A stretch of 64,000 nt of DNA from Cohnella endophytica (GCF_003628305.1 NZ_RBZM01000004.1:310001-374000); one strand, 5' to 3'; counted from the first letter of the stretch, positions 17,251 through 26,424 are shown. A program made the numbers and translations. Notes: a model not told the origin generated them from the letters alone.

Positions 17251-18075
17251 ATGCATAAGATCCTTATCGTGGATGATCAGAAAATCGAGAGAACGGGAAT
17301 CAAATTTCTAATTCATGAGTATCGTCTCGACTTGGAAGTGGCCGAAGCGGAAAACGGAAACAAGGCTCTTGACTATATCAGGAATCACGATCTGGACATT
17401 TTGTTTACGGACATTCGCATGCCGTTCATGGATGGACTGACTCTTGCCGAACAAACGAGAATCATCAAGCCGGACGTAAAAATCGTCATTTTCAGCGCTT
17501 ACGGAGAATTCGAATACGCGAGAAAAGCGCTGGAACTGCACGTTCATCATTATGTTTTGAAGCCGGTGCAGGATCAAGAGTTTCTGGATGCGATCCGTAG
17601 CGTTTTCGAATTGTGCGCGCGAGAGAAAGCGGAAAAGGAGCGGACCCTTCGCTTGCTGGACGGTTATCGCAATGCTTTGAAACGCGATGACACCGATCGA
17701 TTGCTTTCTATTCCTTCAGAAATACTGCAAGTAAGCAAGTCGCCAGAAAACGGAATCAACAAGGCGGTCATGAGTGCCGTTAAATTTATACACGACAATT
17801 ACATGCGACCGATCGGCGTAGAGGCGGTCGCGGCTGAAGTGTATTTGTCGGCGGATTATTTGAACAGCCTATTCAAAGAGCAAACCGGTTACAGCTTAAT
17901 GAAATATATTACCTCCTGCAGGCTGAAAAAAGCGGAGGAGCTGCTCAAAGGAACGAACCGCAAGATCGCGGACATCGGCAAATGCGTAGGGTATCAGGAC
18001 ACGTCCTATTTTTGCATGATTTTCAAAAATTGTTACGGAGACAGCCCGGCAAAATATCGGGAAAAGGTCGAATAA
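17251..18075 (+). CDS. YesN-type AraC-family response regulator
   Basis: DNA-binding response regulator, 274 residues. An N-terminal receiver domain has the acidic pocket (VDDQK) and the phosphoacceptor in FTDIRMPFMDG near residue 55; the C-terminal third is an AraC double helix-turn-helix (YLSADYLNSLFKEQTG and KIADIGKCVGYQD). GGGAGGAGC precedes the ATG. It lies in the usual Paenibacillus module of a YesM kinase and YesN regulator next to an LplABC-type importer. It most likely activates this locus when the kinase senses sugar at the cell surface. The gap to the kinase gene is one base. Confidence 0.92.
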   Translation: MHKILIVDDQKIERTGIKFLIHEYRLDLEVAEAENGNKALDYIRNHDLDILFTDIRMPFMDGLTLAEQTRIIKPDVKIVIFSAYGEFEYARKALELHVHHYVLKPVQDQEFLDAIRSVFELCAREKAEKERTLRLLDGYRNALKRDDTDRLLSIPSEILQVSKSPENGINKAVMSAVKFIHDNYMRPIGVEAVAAEVYLSADYLNSLFKEQTGYSLMKYITSCRLKKAEELLKGTNRKIADIGKCVGYQDTSYFCMIFKNCYGDSPAKYREKVE

Positions 18076-18076
18076 G

Positions 18077-19792
18077 ATGAAGCCGTTTATGCGCTATTTC
18101 AAAAATTTGCGTTTCAAGCATAAGCTATTTCTTTCCTATTCGCTCGTAGTCGTGATTCCGATTATGATCCTTGGCATTTATTCGTTCGAAAGAGCCAAGT
18201 TCGCGCTCGAAGTGCAGGTGGAGAATAAGTGGCGCGTCTCCCTGACGCAATCGGCCAGCAATATCGACAATAAAGTCAAGCAATATGAAAGCGTTGCCGA
18301 TTTTATCGGCATCAACAAGCGGATTCAGCGCATATTGAAAAACGATTATTCCGACATGTTTCTGTTATATGACGATATGACCCACTATCTGGGACCGACG
18401 CTGTCGGATATTCTTTACTTGAATGGCGATATCGACAAAATTATGATCTACTGCAACAAGGATATTCCGGAATATGGCCAATTTACCCGTTCCAGCGCCC
18501 GAGTAAGCGATTCGTCCTGGTTTAAGGAAGCGCTTACGAAACCTTCTTTGTACGATGACGGCGGGCGGGTTTTTGCCGTGCGCAAAATCGTAAGCATAAA
18601 TAATAGTGCAACGGATCTGGGCGTGCTCTATATGGAAATCAACGTAGGCAAATTGTTACAAGGCTTGGCCGAATCGATCACGGACCAATACGGCATAACG
18701 GTTCTGGATAAGCACGGGAATACCGTATATGCGCGTAATACGTTCATAGATTCAAAGTATGCGCTGAATGGAAGCGAACTTCCGGATACGATCTCGCACA
18801 AGATGACGTTCAACGGCGAGACGTATCGCTTCATCCGAAGCGAAATGCCGGAATCAGGCTGGTCGATCTATTTCTATACGCCGCAAAAGCTCATGCCGGT
18901 GCACGGGCGCGATATTATCGAAGCGACGGTTCTGATTGCCGGTATTTGCCTCGTCGTGTTGATTCTGATCATTTGGCTGTTCTCCAATACCTTCGTCAAA
19001 AGAATCGCATGGCTTAATCGGATGATGCTGCGGGTACAGAACGGAGACTTGCAAGTGGAAGTGTCCAGTGACTCGTCGGATGAAATCGGAGAGCTGATCA
19101 ACCGGTTCAGGGTGATGCTTAAGCGGATCAATAACTTGATCGACGACGTCTACCGAAGCGAAATCACGCAGAAAGAGGCGGAATTTAAAGCGCTTCAAGC
19201 CCAGATTAACCCGCATTTTTTATATAACGCGCTCTCCTTGATTAACTGGAAGGCGAAGATGATTCATGCCAAAGATATTAGCGATATCGCGAACTCCATA
19301 TCCAGATTTTATCGGACAACGTTAAACAACGGCAAAAACGTCATCTCGATTCGCGACGAATTACGGAATACGCAGGCTTATCTGGAAATCCAAAGCGTGA
19401 TGCACGACAACGGTTTCGAAGTCAGATACGACGTGGAAGAAGAAATCTATTCCTACGATATGATTAAGCTGATTTTGCAACCGATCGTCGAGAACGCCAT
19501 TCATCATGGAATCGAAAGAATGATAGAAGGACGGGGGCTGATCGTCATATCCGGCCGTCTCGAGGGCGACAGCATTGAATTTCTGGTCTCCGACAACGGT
19601 CCCGGGATGGAACAAGATGTGATTGACGGCATCTTCGTCAAGCAGTCCGTCGGATATGGTTTATTGAACGTCCACAATCGAATACGGCTATTTTTCGGAA
19701 ATGCCTATGGAATCAGTATCGCGAGCGATGTCGGCGAAGGGACGATCGTGAAGCTACAACTGCCGAAATTTAACAATGTTTCGGGTTATTAA
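18077..19792 (+). CDS. YesM-type sensor histidine kinase
   Basis: Membrane sensor kinase of the LytS/YesM class, 571 residues. Transmembrane helix 1 is at about 15-35 and helix 2 at about 280-305, with an extracellular Cache-like sensor of roughly 240 residues between; then a HAMP linker, the phosphoacceptor motif QINPHFLYNALSLINW (His near 380) and a C-terminal ATPase domain with PIVENAIHHG and DNGPGM. Its start nearly touches the regulator stop, indicating coupled translation of the pair. The extracellular domain probably senses a pectin-derived sugar or the loaded binding protein; this is inference from context. Confidence 0.92.
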   Translation: MKPFMRYFKNLRFKHKLFLSYSLVVVIPIMILGIYSFERAKFALEVQVENKWRVSLTQSASNIDNKVKQYESVADFIGINKRIQRILKNDYSDMFLLYDDMTHYLGPTLSDILYLNGDIDKIMIYCNKDIPEYGQFTRSSARVSDSSWFKEALTKPSLYDDGGRVFAVRKIVSINNSATDLGVLYMEINVGKLLQGLAESITDQYGITVLDKHGNTVYARNTFIDSKYALNGSELPDTISHKMTFNGETYRFIRSEMPESGWSIYFYTPQKLMPVHGRDIIEATVLIAGICLVVLILIIWLFSNTFVKRIAWLNRMMLRVQNGDLQVEVSSDSSDEIGELINRFRVMLKRINNLIDDVYRSEITQKEAEFKALQAQINPHFLYNALSLINWKAKMIHAKDISDIANSISRFYRTTLNNGKNVISIRDELRNTQAYLEIQSVMHDNGFEVRYDVEEEIYSYDMIKLILQPIVENAIHHGIERMIEGRGLIVISGRLEGDSIEFLVSDNGPGMEQDVIDGIFVKQSVGYGLLNVHNRIRLFFGNAYGISIASDVGEGTIVKLQLPKFNNVSGY

Positions 19793-19818
19793 GGGAAGTC
19801 AAAGACGGAGGTTGGGCG

Positions 19819-20859
19819 ATGGGAAAAGTAAAAATCGGAGTCGTAGGTTTGAATTTCGGTTCCGCGATTATCGCCGAGCTGACATCAAAAGCAGGCGCCA
19901 AATGGTTCGAGCTGGCGGGGGTATGCGATCTGGATGCGGATAAAACCAGAAGTTACGCGATCAAATACGGAGTACGGGCATTTGCCAGCCTTGACGAGTT
20001 GCTCGGTGACGAAGAAATTCGCGCAATTGGGTTGTTCACACCGCCCGTTGGACGCGCCGCATTGATTGATCGAATCATTTCCGCCGGAAAAGACGTGATC
20101 ACGACCAAGCCCTTCGAGCTTGATGTGGAGCAAGGAATAGGAATATTAAAGAAGGCGGAAAGACTAGGCAGGGTCATTCATCTGAATTCGCCTTCTCCTT
20201 GGTTACCCTCCGATCTACAGCTTCTTAAACAATGGCATGAGCGATATGAGCTTGGGCAGCCCGTCGCATGCAGGGCGGAAGTCTGGTGCGATTACCGGGA
20301 GAGATTTACGGGGACATGGTACGACGATTCAGAACAATGCCCGGTTGCTCCTATTTATCGAATCGGCATTTATTTGATTAACGATATCGTCAGATTGTTC
20401 GGAGAAGCGGATCAGGTTCAAGTGATGCATTCCAGGCTCTTCACCGAACGACCTACGCCGGACAATGCCCAACTCGGCATCAAATTCAAGAACGGCGCGA
20501 TCGGCAATATTTTCGCTTCCTTCTGCGTCGACGACGGCCAAGCCTATAAGTATGCCTTGATCGTCAATTACGAAAAAGGAACCGTCTACCGGAATATCCT
20601 CCCGAAGCGGTTCGACGAGAATGGAGATAACTTCGAAAGCGAAATGATGCTGGTCACCCAAACGAAAGACGAGCCTTTCCACGTGGAGAGAGCGTCTCTG
20701 CCGGGCGCCGTCGGACAATATCAATGGGAGGCTTTCTACCGGGCTATCCAGGGGGAAAGATCGGAGCAAACCGTCTCAGCTGGTGAAATTATCGAAGGGA
20801 TAAAGATCATTAGGGCGATGAGCAAGGCGGAAAAGTCGGGGAGATCGGAGAAAGTGTAA
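19819..20859 (+). CDS. Gfo/Idh/MocA-family NAD(P)-dependent oxidoreductase
   Basis: Cytoplasmic dehydrogenase-fold protein, 346 residues. The N-terminal Rossmann domain begins KIGVVGLNFGS (GxGxxG variant), and the family lysine is in the TTKPFELD segment near residue 97 (usually E-K-P). The C-terminal domain is an alpha/beta substrate-binding fold. Such enzymes oxidise, reduce or epimerise sugars and inositols; the substrate cannot be fixed from sequence. GGAGG precedes the ATG. It is co-directional with the importer and kinase genes, so it probably acts on the imported sugar or uronate. Confidence 0.85.
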   Translation: MGKVKIGVVGLNFGSAIIAELTSKAGAKWFELAGVCDLDADKTRSYAIKYGVRAFASLDELLGDEEIRAIGLFTPPVGRAALIDRIISAGKDVITTKPFELDVEQGIGILKKAERLGRVIHLNSPSPWLPSDLQLLKQWHERYELGQPVACRAEVWCDYRERFTGTWYDDSEQCPVAPIYRIGIYLINDIVRLFGEADQVQVMHSRLFTERPTPDNAQLGIKFKNGAIGNIFASFCVDDGQAYKYALIVNYEKGTVYRNILPKRFDENGDNFESEMMLVTQTKDEPFHVERASLPGAVGQYQWEAFYRAIQGERSEQTVSAGEIIEGIKIIRAMSKAEKSGRSEKV

Positions 20860-20899
20860 GCGCAAACAAAGATCGATGGATCGCCATACGGATCGAGGA

Positions 20900-20910
20900 A
20901 ATCTTATATA
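20900..20910. promoter_or_regulatory. Shared motif AATCTTATATA, copy 2
   Basis: Exact second copy of the 11-base motif at 13522-13532, here 112 bases before the pectate lyase start. It lies in an imperfect inverted repeat (GGAAATC and GATTTTCC at about 20897-20921). TTGACA follows at 20923, but no clear -10 is seen. Confidence 0.3.
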
Positions 20911-21021
20911 TCGGATTTTCCTTGACATCTCTAAACTGATGGCGTGAGGGGATGGGCGGCGACTAGATTGCGTAGGGGCTGATCATCCATCCTCTAATTC
21001 CTCGTTAAGGAGAGTGTATTG

Positions 21022-23397
21022 ATGTTAAAGGAAACGAAATTGAATCGTCATGGGGGCAGTACTCGCAGATTATCGGGTTTTTGGGCAACGGTTCTGGTTT
21101 CGGCGCTTGTTTTCTCTCTGATGATTGGCATCATCGACGTTCCTATCTCCAAAGCTTCGACCGCCGTTCCGGCTTTTCCGGGGGCGCAAGGCGGCGGCGC
21201 GATCTCCGCCGGTGGTCGCGGAGGAGCCGTCATCAAGGTGACCAATTTAAACGATTCCGGACCCGGTAGCTTACGGGCATGCGCTACCGCCTCCGGTCCG
21301 CGGACATGCGTCTTTACGGTCGGAGGCACGATTAACCTTATGAGCACGATCTTAATCACGAACCCGAATTTGACGATAGCCGGGCAGACGGCTCCCGGCG
21401 GCGGGATCTTGATCAAAGGCACGAATATGTCGGACAATATGATCATGGTCGGCGTCGTCGGACAAGACGCTAACGTCATTATCCGATATTTGAGGCTTCG
21501 CAAAGGATACAATGCGAACGGCGACGACAGTGGCGGAGCGATCGAAATTTACAACGGCAACAATATTATTTTGGATCATATCTCCGTGAGCTGGAATCAA
21601 GACGAGGGGATCGGCGTATGGAAGAGCGCCAACATTTCCACCAAGAACGTTACCAGCCAGTATAATATTATGGCGGAAGGGCTATATCCTCACTCTACCG
21701 GCTTGCTTGCCGGAGGAGAGGGAGGGCAGGATACGGAAACCGATATCGACATGCATCATAATCTGATCATGAACGATACCCATCGCAATCCGCTCTTGAA
21801 GACCAAATCAAGCCGCGTCGTCAACAACATCACGTACAATCAGAGTTTTTATCTCGCTCAGGTCGGCGGCGGGATTTCGGTGGATTTCATCGGGAACAAG
21901 TATAAGAAAGGACCTCTATACGGCGTTACGACGTACGAGAGCAACTTCTACCCTCACGAAATCCAAGCTTTTCCTCAAGCCGTACCCTATGACAACAATA
22001 CCGCGCATGGCGATCCTTCCATCTATTTGTCGGGCAACGTCGGCTGGAACCAAACGAATCCGAGCGGCAACCAGTGGCTGTTGACTAGCAAGATCGCTTG
22101 GGAGAACGAACCGGAGACCGGCGCGGCAATCCCCGCCTCTTGGAAACGTACTACGCCATTGCCCAACACGACCTATCCGATTGCGGCGGAGCCTGTCGGC
22201 AATATCGAAGATAGCATTCTTCCGACCGTAGGCGCATCGCAGCGGATTTCATGCGACGGTGCGTGGGTTCCCGCGAGAGACAGCGTCGATACGCGGTTAA
22301 TTAATCAGTATCAGACAAATACCGGTATTAACTTTATTATTACGAACGAAAGTCAAGTCGGCGGATATCCGACGATAGCGGGCGGCACGCCATGTACGGA
22401 CACCGATAACGACGGCATGCCGGACGCCTGGGAAATCTCTAACTTCGGCAATCTCAATCAGACGAGTAACGGAGATTTCAACAACGACGGCTACACGAAT
22501 TTGGAGAAGTTCATGAACGGCATGTTGCCCGTCTCCGCTTCTGCACTCGTCAGTAACCTGACGGTAAACGACATCGCCAACGCGGCGAATTGGTCCGTCC
22601 GTAGCAACATTCGGATTGGGGATTTGGTTTACGGGGACCGAGCTAACTTGTTTGCGTCGATGCCTTCGAGCATGGCCGGAAGCGATTGGATCAGGCCGGC
22701 GAACGACTCCAAGTCCTATACGGGAACGACGCTCGCGAGCTTCAAGGTGAACGCCTCTAGCGATGTCTATGTCGCCCACAACGACGCGATTGCCGTAAAG
22801 CCTTCCTGGATGTCGTCGTGGACGGACACCGGACAAGACGTAACGTCCGATGCCGGACTGACCTACAGCCTGTACAAGAAAAACTACGCAAGCGGCTCCA
22901 CCGTGTCTCTCGGCAATAACGGAGACGCTTCGGGACCGAGTAACTATTTCGTCATCATGAAAAATGCGACTGGCCCTCTTGTCAGCAATCTGACGGTGAA
23001 CGACGCGTCCAACGCGGCGAATTGGTCTATCCGAAGCAACATTCGGAACGGGGATTTGGTCTATGGAGACCGAACGACATTGTTTACGTCGATGCCTTCA
23101 AGCGTTGCCGGAAGCGATTGGATCAGGCCGGCGAATGACTCGAAGTCCTACACGGGAACTACGTTGGCCAGTTTCAAGGTGAACGCCGCGAGCGACGTCT
23201 ATATCGCGCACAACGACGCGATTTCCGCCAAGCCTTCTTGGATGTCGTCGTGGACGGACACCGGCCAAGACGTGACGACCGATGCCGGACTGACCTACAG
23301 CCTGTATAAAAAAAGCTTTGCAAGCGGCTCCACCGTGTCGCTCGGCAATAACGGCGATGCTTCGGGGCCGAGCACTTATTTCGTGATCGTCAAGTGA
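21022..23397 (+). CDS. Secreted pectate lyase with calcium-binding-like segment and duplicated C-terminal module
   Basis: Secreted polysaccharide lyase, 791 residues. The signal peptide ends near ISKASTA. The mature part begins VPAFPGAQGGGAISAGGRGG and VTNLNDSGPGSLR, hallmarks of a pectate-lyase right-handed beta-helix (PL1-like), followed by NIILDHISVSW and NIIMAEGLYPHS, a typical lyase core. At about residues 460-500 a DTDNDGMPDAWE segment resembles calcium-binding thrombospondin-3/EF-type loops. The last 285 residues are two near-identical modules of about 140 residues, probably for binding carbohydrate or the cell wall. AAGGAG lies about eight bases before ATG 21022; the TTG three bases earlier is less likely. 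It probably cuts pectin into fragments taken up by the upstream importer. Confidence 0.88.
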   Translation: MLKETKLNRHGGSTRRLSGFWATVLVSALVFSLMIGIIDVPISKASTAVPAFPGAQGGGAISAGGRGGAVIKVTNLNDSGPGSLRACATASGPRTCVFTVGGTINLMSTILITNPNLTIAGQTAPGGGILIKGTNMSDNMIMVGVVGQDANVIIRYLRLRKGYNANGDDSGGAIEIYNGNNIILDHISVSWNQDEGIGVWKSANISTKNVTSQYNIMAEGLYPHSTGLLAGGEGGQDTETDIDMHHNLIMNDTHRNPLLKTKSSRVVNNITYNQSFYLAQVGGGISVDFIGNKYKKGPLYGVTTYESNFYPHEIQAFPQAVPYDNNTAHGDPSIYLSGNVGWNQTNPSGNQWLLTSKIAWENEPETGAAIPASWKRTTPLPNTTYPIAAEPVGNIEDSILPTVGASQRISCDGAWVPARDSVDTRLINQYQTNTGINFIITNESQVGGYPTIAGGTPCTDTDNDGMPDAWEISNFGNLNQTSNGDFNNDGYTNLEKFMNGMLPVSASALVSNLTVNDIANAANWSVRSNIRIGDLVYGDRANLFASMPSSMAGSDWIRPANDSKSYTGTTLASFKVNASSDVYVAHNDAIAVKPSWMSSWTDTGQDVTSDAGLTYSLYKKNYASGSTVSLGNNGDASGPSNYFVIMKNATGPLVSNLTVNDASNAANWSIRSNIRNGDLVYGDRTTLFTSMPSSVAGSDWIRPANDSKSYTGTTLASFKVNAASDVYIAHNDAISAKPSWMSSWTDTGQDVTTDAGLTYSLYKKSFASGSTVSLGNNGDASGPSTYFVIVK
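22546..23394 (+). repeat. Tandem in-frame duplication encoding the two C-terminal lyase modules
   Basis: Copy 1 starts at 22546 and copy 2 at 22978, a 432-base (144-codon) period. Both encode VSNLTVND..NAANWS, DWIRPANDSKSYTG and PSWMSSWTDTGQDV. The copies remain very alike at DNA level, which suggests recent duplication or gene conversion. Confidence 0.9.
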
Positions 23398-23413
23398 ATG
23401 TCTTGAACTAAGA

Positions 23414-23468
23414 AACGATGGAGCTCCGCTTAGATCGGCTGATCTAAACAGGAGCTCCATCGTTTTTT
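23414..23468 (+). terminator. Terminator after the pectate lyase gene
   Basis: CGATGGAGCTCC pairs with GGAGCTCCATCG around an inner TTAGATC/GATCTAA hairpin and is followed by six T. It also sits at the sigK 3' side. Confidence 0.9.
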
Positions 23469-23472
23469 GCCG

Positions 23473-24174
23473 TTAACGCTTCGCCTTATAAAACTCATGA
23501 TAAAGTTTCATTAACGCCCTTTTCTCGATACGGGATACATACGACCTCGATATGCCAAGCTCCCGCGCGATCTCCCGCTGCGTCCGCTCGTCTCCGCCGC
23601 CGTCCAATCCGAACCTTCCCCGAATGACTTCTTGCTCTCGCTCGTCTAGAATATCCAGATTGCGATATATTTTGCTTTTCTCTATTTTCAGTTGAACCTT
23701 TTCGACGACCTCGTCCGGTTCCGTCCCCAGAATATCCTGCAGGGTGATTTCGTTGCCTTCCTTGTCCGTTCCGATGGGGTCGTGGAGGGAGACGTCTTTG
23801 CGTGTTTTCTTCAGCGATCTCAGATGCATAAGTATTTCGTTCTCGATGCAACGAGCGGCGAACGTGGCGAGCTTCGTACCTTTGTTCGGCTGGAAGCTCT
23901 CGATGGCTTTAATGAGACCGATCGTGCCTATGGAAATCAGGTCTTCCAGATCTTCTCCGGTGTTGTCGAATTTCTTGACGATATGGGCGACCAGACGCAG
24001 GTTATGCTCGATGAGCAGATTGCGCGAGACGGGATTGCCCTCCGCTAGCCGTTGCAGGTGAAGAGCTTCTTCTTCGTCGGTCAGCGGCTGGGGAAAAGCG
24101 TTGTTCTTCACGTAAGAGACAAGCAAGGAGAGCTGCTTGATGAATAGGGCGATCGAAGTGATAAAACCGGGCAC
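23473..24174 (-). CDS. sigK: Sporulation sigma factor SigK (pro-form)
   Basis: Late mother-cell sigma factor, 233 residues. A hydrophobic pro-sequence ([19 protein letters not shown]) is followed by [11 protein letters not shown], where SpoIVFB cleaves in B. subtilis. Region 2 ([33 protein letters not shown]) and region 4 helix-turn-helix ([23 protein letters not shown] in part) are intact. GTG at 24174 is the start, with GGAGGTGG seven bases upstream; the open frame extends further but without a better site. The gene is continuous, unlike the skin-interrupted sigK of B. subtilis 168. A perfect sigma-E -10 element lies upstream. Confidence 0.96.
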   Translation of the reverse strand: MPGFITSIALFIKQLSLLVSYVKNNAFPQPLTDEEEALHLQRLAEGNPVSRNLLIEHNLRLVAHIVKKFDNTGEDLEDLISIGTIGLIKAIESFQPNKGTKLATFAARCIENEILMHLRSLKKTRKDVSLHDPIGTDKEGNEITLQDILGTEPDEVVEKVQLKIEKSKIYRNLDILDEREQEVIRGRFGLDGGGDERTQREIARELGISRSYVSRIEKRALMKLYHEFYKAKR

Positions 24175-24225
24175 GGGTAGGCCACCTCCGGTAGTAGGTT
24201 CGGCTTGCGGATAAGGAGCATTATC

Positions 24226-24233
24226 ATTGTATG
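24226..24233 (-). promoter_or_regulatory. Sigma-E-type -10 element upstream of sigK
   Basis: On the minus strand CATACAAT matches the sigma-E -10 consensus exactly, 52 bases before the sigK start. Sigma-E control of sigK is established in B. subtilis. A good -35 was not found at normal spacing. Confidence 0.45.
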
Positions 24234-24405
24234 TGGGTTTGCGCCTATCCGTGCCTGTCACTAGGAAAATGATGCCGGCTCCTTTTTTAACTCAAAGTAT
24301 CAATATATGCGCATGTGCAAATGTTCTTGGATCGGCATTTTTTTGGAACCCGCGGGAAATAATGAACACGATAAGTTTATGTTCATTTTCCATGGAGGTG
24401 CGACT

Positions 24406-24918
24406 ATGGCAGTGAAAGGCGCGGGAAGCGGCGCGGGAGCTTATAAGCCGGTGTCCATGTCATCCAAAGAGTATCAAGCCTTCGCCAAGGCAAGGGGGCC
24501 GGTCCGGTCCGTTTGGACCAATTGCTTGAAAGCCTTTTTGGTCGGGGGCGTGATCTGCACGATCGGCGAGGGCGTACAGAAATTTTTCATGGCGGCATTT
24601 CACATGTCGTCGCGCGATGCCGGCAATCCGACGGTCGCGATCATGATCTTGTTCTCCGTCATTCTGACCAGCATGGGCGTCTACGACAAAATCGCCCAGT
24701 GGGCCGGGGCCGGGACTGCCGTTCCCGTAACGGGATTCGCCAATTCCATGGCATCCGCGGCGATCGAGCATAAGAGCGAAGGTTTGGTGCTGGGAGTAGG
24801 AGCGAATATGTTTAAGCTGGCGGGCTCCGTTATCGTTTTCGGGGTCGTGGCGGCATTCGTCGTGGGCATCATCTATTGGATTTTCGGAATCGGGGCTTGG
24901 CATGATACTACAGGGTAA
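24406..24918 (+). CDS. spoVAC: Stage V sporulation protein SpoVAC
   Basis: Inner-membrane protein of the forespore/spore, about 170 residues, with four to five hydrophobic segments and the family sequences CLKAFLVGGVICTIGE and GFANSMASAAIEHKSEG. SpoVAC is regarded as a mechanosensitive channel component of the SpoVA complex that moves calcium-dipicolinate into spores and out at germination. GGAGGTG lies five bases before the ATG at 24406; the longer open frame upstream has no ribosome site. First gene of a three-gene operon; it overlaps spoVAD by 17 bases. In the 230-base gap to sigK I found no convincing sigma-G promoter. Confidence 0.95.
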   Translation: MAVKGAGSGAGAYKPVSMSSKEYQAFAKARGPVRSVWTNCLKAFLVGGVICTIGEGVQKFFMAAFHMSSRDAGNPTVAIMILFSVILTSMGVYDKIAQWAGAGTAVPVTGFANSMASAAIEHKSEGLVLGVGANMFKLAGSVIVFGVVAAFVVGIIYWIFGIGAWHDTTG

Positions 24919-25924
24919 ACGCTCATGGGTATTTCCCAAGCCGCCCGTCATTATAGCGACAGGAACCGTCGCAGGCCCGGAAGAAGGCGAAGGTCCGCTC
25001 GCTTCGGAGTTCGACCTCGTACATCCGGATTTGGAGATGGGTCAGCCCACTTGGGAGAAAGCCGAAAGGCTAATGCTGGAACAAGCAACGGATATCGCGT
25101 TGCAACATGCCGGGCTGAAGAAAGAGCAATTGAGCTTCTATATCGGCGGAGATTTAATGAACCAAATCATTAGCAACACTTTCGCCGCTCGAACGTTGGG
25201 AACCCCTTTTCTCGGCGTGTTCGGCGCATGCTCCACGTCGATGGAGTCGCTGGCGATCGCTTCGCTGATCGTCGGTGCCGGAGCGGGTAATTACGCGATG
25301 GCGGGTACGAGCAGTCATAATTGCACGGTCGAGAAACAATTCCGATATCCGACGGAATACGGCTCGCAGAAACCGCCGACCGCCCAATTTACGGTTACGG
25401 GAGCGGGCGCGTCGATTGTCGCGAAGGAAGGGAAAGGCCCGGTCGTTACGGCGGCGACGATCGGCAAAGTCATGGACCTGGGAATTAAAGATCCGTTCAA
25501 TATGGGGGCCGCGATGACCCCTGCGGCCGTCGACACGATCCAAGGCCACCTGCAGGATACGGGTAGGGAGCCGGGATATTACGACTTGATCGTGACCGGC
25601 GACTTGGCGAGCGTAGGCCATCCGCTCGCGAACGAGATGTTGCGCCGTAACGGGGTGCAGATGGAGCAAACGAAGTTCCTTGATTGCGCGCTTATGATTT
25701 TCGACGTCGAGAAACAGAAAGTACAAGCAGGCGCAAGTGGATGCGCATGTTCGGCGATCGTCACTTACGGTCATCTGCTTAAACGGATCCAAAAAGGCGA
25801 GTTACGCCGGATTCTCGTAGTCGCAACCGGAGCTTTGCATAGTCCGCTGACCTACCAGCAAGGGGAAAGCATCCCCTGCATCGCGCATGCCGTTGCCATA
25901 GAATCGCCAAATCCGGCTCATTAA
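24902..25924 (+). CDS. spoVAD: Stage V sporulation protein SpoVAD
   Basis: Dipicolinate-binding subunit of the SpoVA complex, 340 residues, with a thiolase-like fold. Characteristic pieces are IATGTVAGPEEGEGPL near the start, GVFGACSTSMESLA (position of the thiolase-type cysteine) and TSSHNCTVEKQFRYPTEYG. It binds Ca-DPA on the outer face of the inner spore membrane, according to B. subtilis work. The start codon lies inside the end of spoVAC, which indicates coupled translation. It is followed by spoVAE after 16 bases. Confidence 0.96.
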   Translation: MILQGKRSWVFPKPPVIIATGTVAGPEEGEGPLASEFDLVHPDLEMGQPTWEKAERLMLEQATDIALQHAGLKKEQLSFYIGGDLMNQIISNTFAARTLGTPFLGVFGACSTSMESLAIASLIVGAGAGNYAMAGTSSHNCTVEKQFRYPTEYGSQKPPTAQFTVTGAGASIVAKEGKGPVVTAATIGKVMDLGIKDPFNMGAAMTPAAVDTIQGHLQDTGREPGYYDLIVTGDLASVGHPLANEMLRRNGVQMEQTKFLDCALMIFDVEKQKVQAGASGCACSAIVTYGHLLKRIQKGELRRILVVATGALHSPLTYQQGESIPCIAHAVAIESPNPAH

Positions 25925-25940
25925 GAAGGAGGTTTTGCGC

Positions 25941-26294
25941 ATGATGCCTTTTGTTTGGGCATTCGTCGTGGGCGGCGGCATATGCGTCGTCGGACAGCTG
26001 TTGTTCGACGTCGCGAAGCTGACTCCTGCCCATACGATGTCTTTGTTGGTCGTTACGGGCGCTTTATTGGATGCCGTCGGCTGGTACGATCCGCTCATCG
26101 ATTTCGCGGGCGCCGGAGCGACGGTGCCGATAACGAGCTTCGGAAACGCTCTCGTCCATGGATCGTTAACGGAGCTTCAGAACGTCGGCTGGATCGGCGT
26201 AATCACGGGGATATTCAGCATTACGAGCGCCGGCATTTCCGCGGCGATCGTATTCTCGTTCTTAGCGGCATTAGTCGCACGGCCTAAGGGATAA
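25941..26294 (+). CDS. spoVAE: Stage V sporulation protein SpoVAE (SpoVAEb type)
   Basis: Small membrane protein, 117 residues, with three hydrophobic segments and a glycine-rich GAGATVPITSFGNALVHG loop that parallels the loop in SpoVAC. The short form is SpoVAEb. AAGGAGG precedes the ATG pair; ATG at 25941 is chosen. It ends a minimal C-D-Eb operon; spoVAA, VAB, VAEa and VAF are not adjacent. A hairpin terminator follows. Confidence 0.93.
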   Translation: MMPFVWAFVVGGGICVVGQLLFDVAKLTPAHTMSLLVVTGALLDAVGWYDPLIDFAGAGATVPITSFGNALVHGSLTELQNVGWIGVITGIFSITSAGISAAIVFSFLAALVARPKG

Positions 26295-26336
26295 ACGCGG
26301 AACTAACAATTAAAATACGTAAACTATTTTTGACCG

Positions 26337-26369
26337 ACAGCCAAATTCTTCCGGGTTTGGCTGTTTCTC
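26337..26369 (+). terminator. Terminator of the spoVA operon
   Basis: ACAGCCAAA pairs with TTTGGCTGT; a TTCTCT tail follows and is only moderately T-rich. Confidence 0.65.
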
Positions 26370-26394
26370 TATGGTTTTTTGGAAGAAACTAAAA

Positions 26395-26424
26395 TTTACG
26401 ACGACATCCAAATTCCGGTATAAT
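26395..26424 (+). promoter_or_regulatory. Sigma-A promoter of the MoxR operon
   Basis: TTTACG (26395-26400), 18 bases, TATAAT (26419-26424); the start codon is 57 bases further on. Confidence 0.65.
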
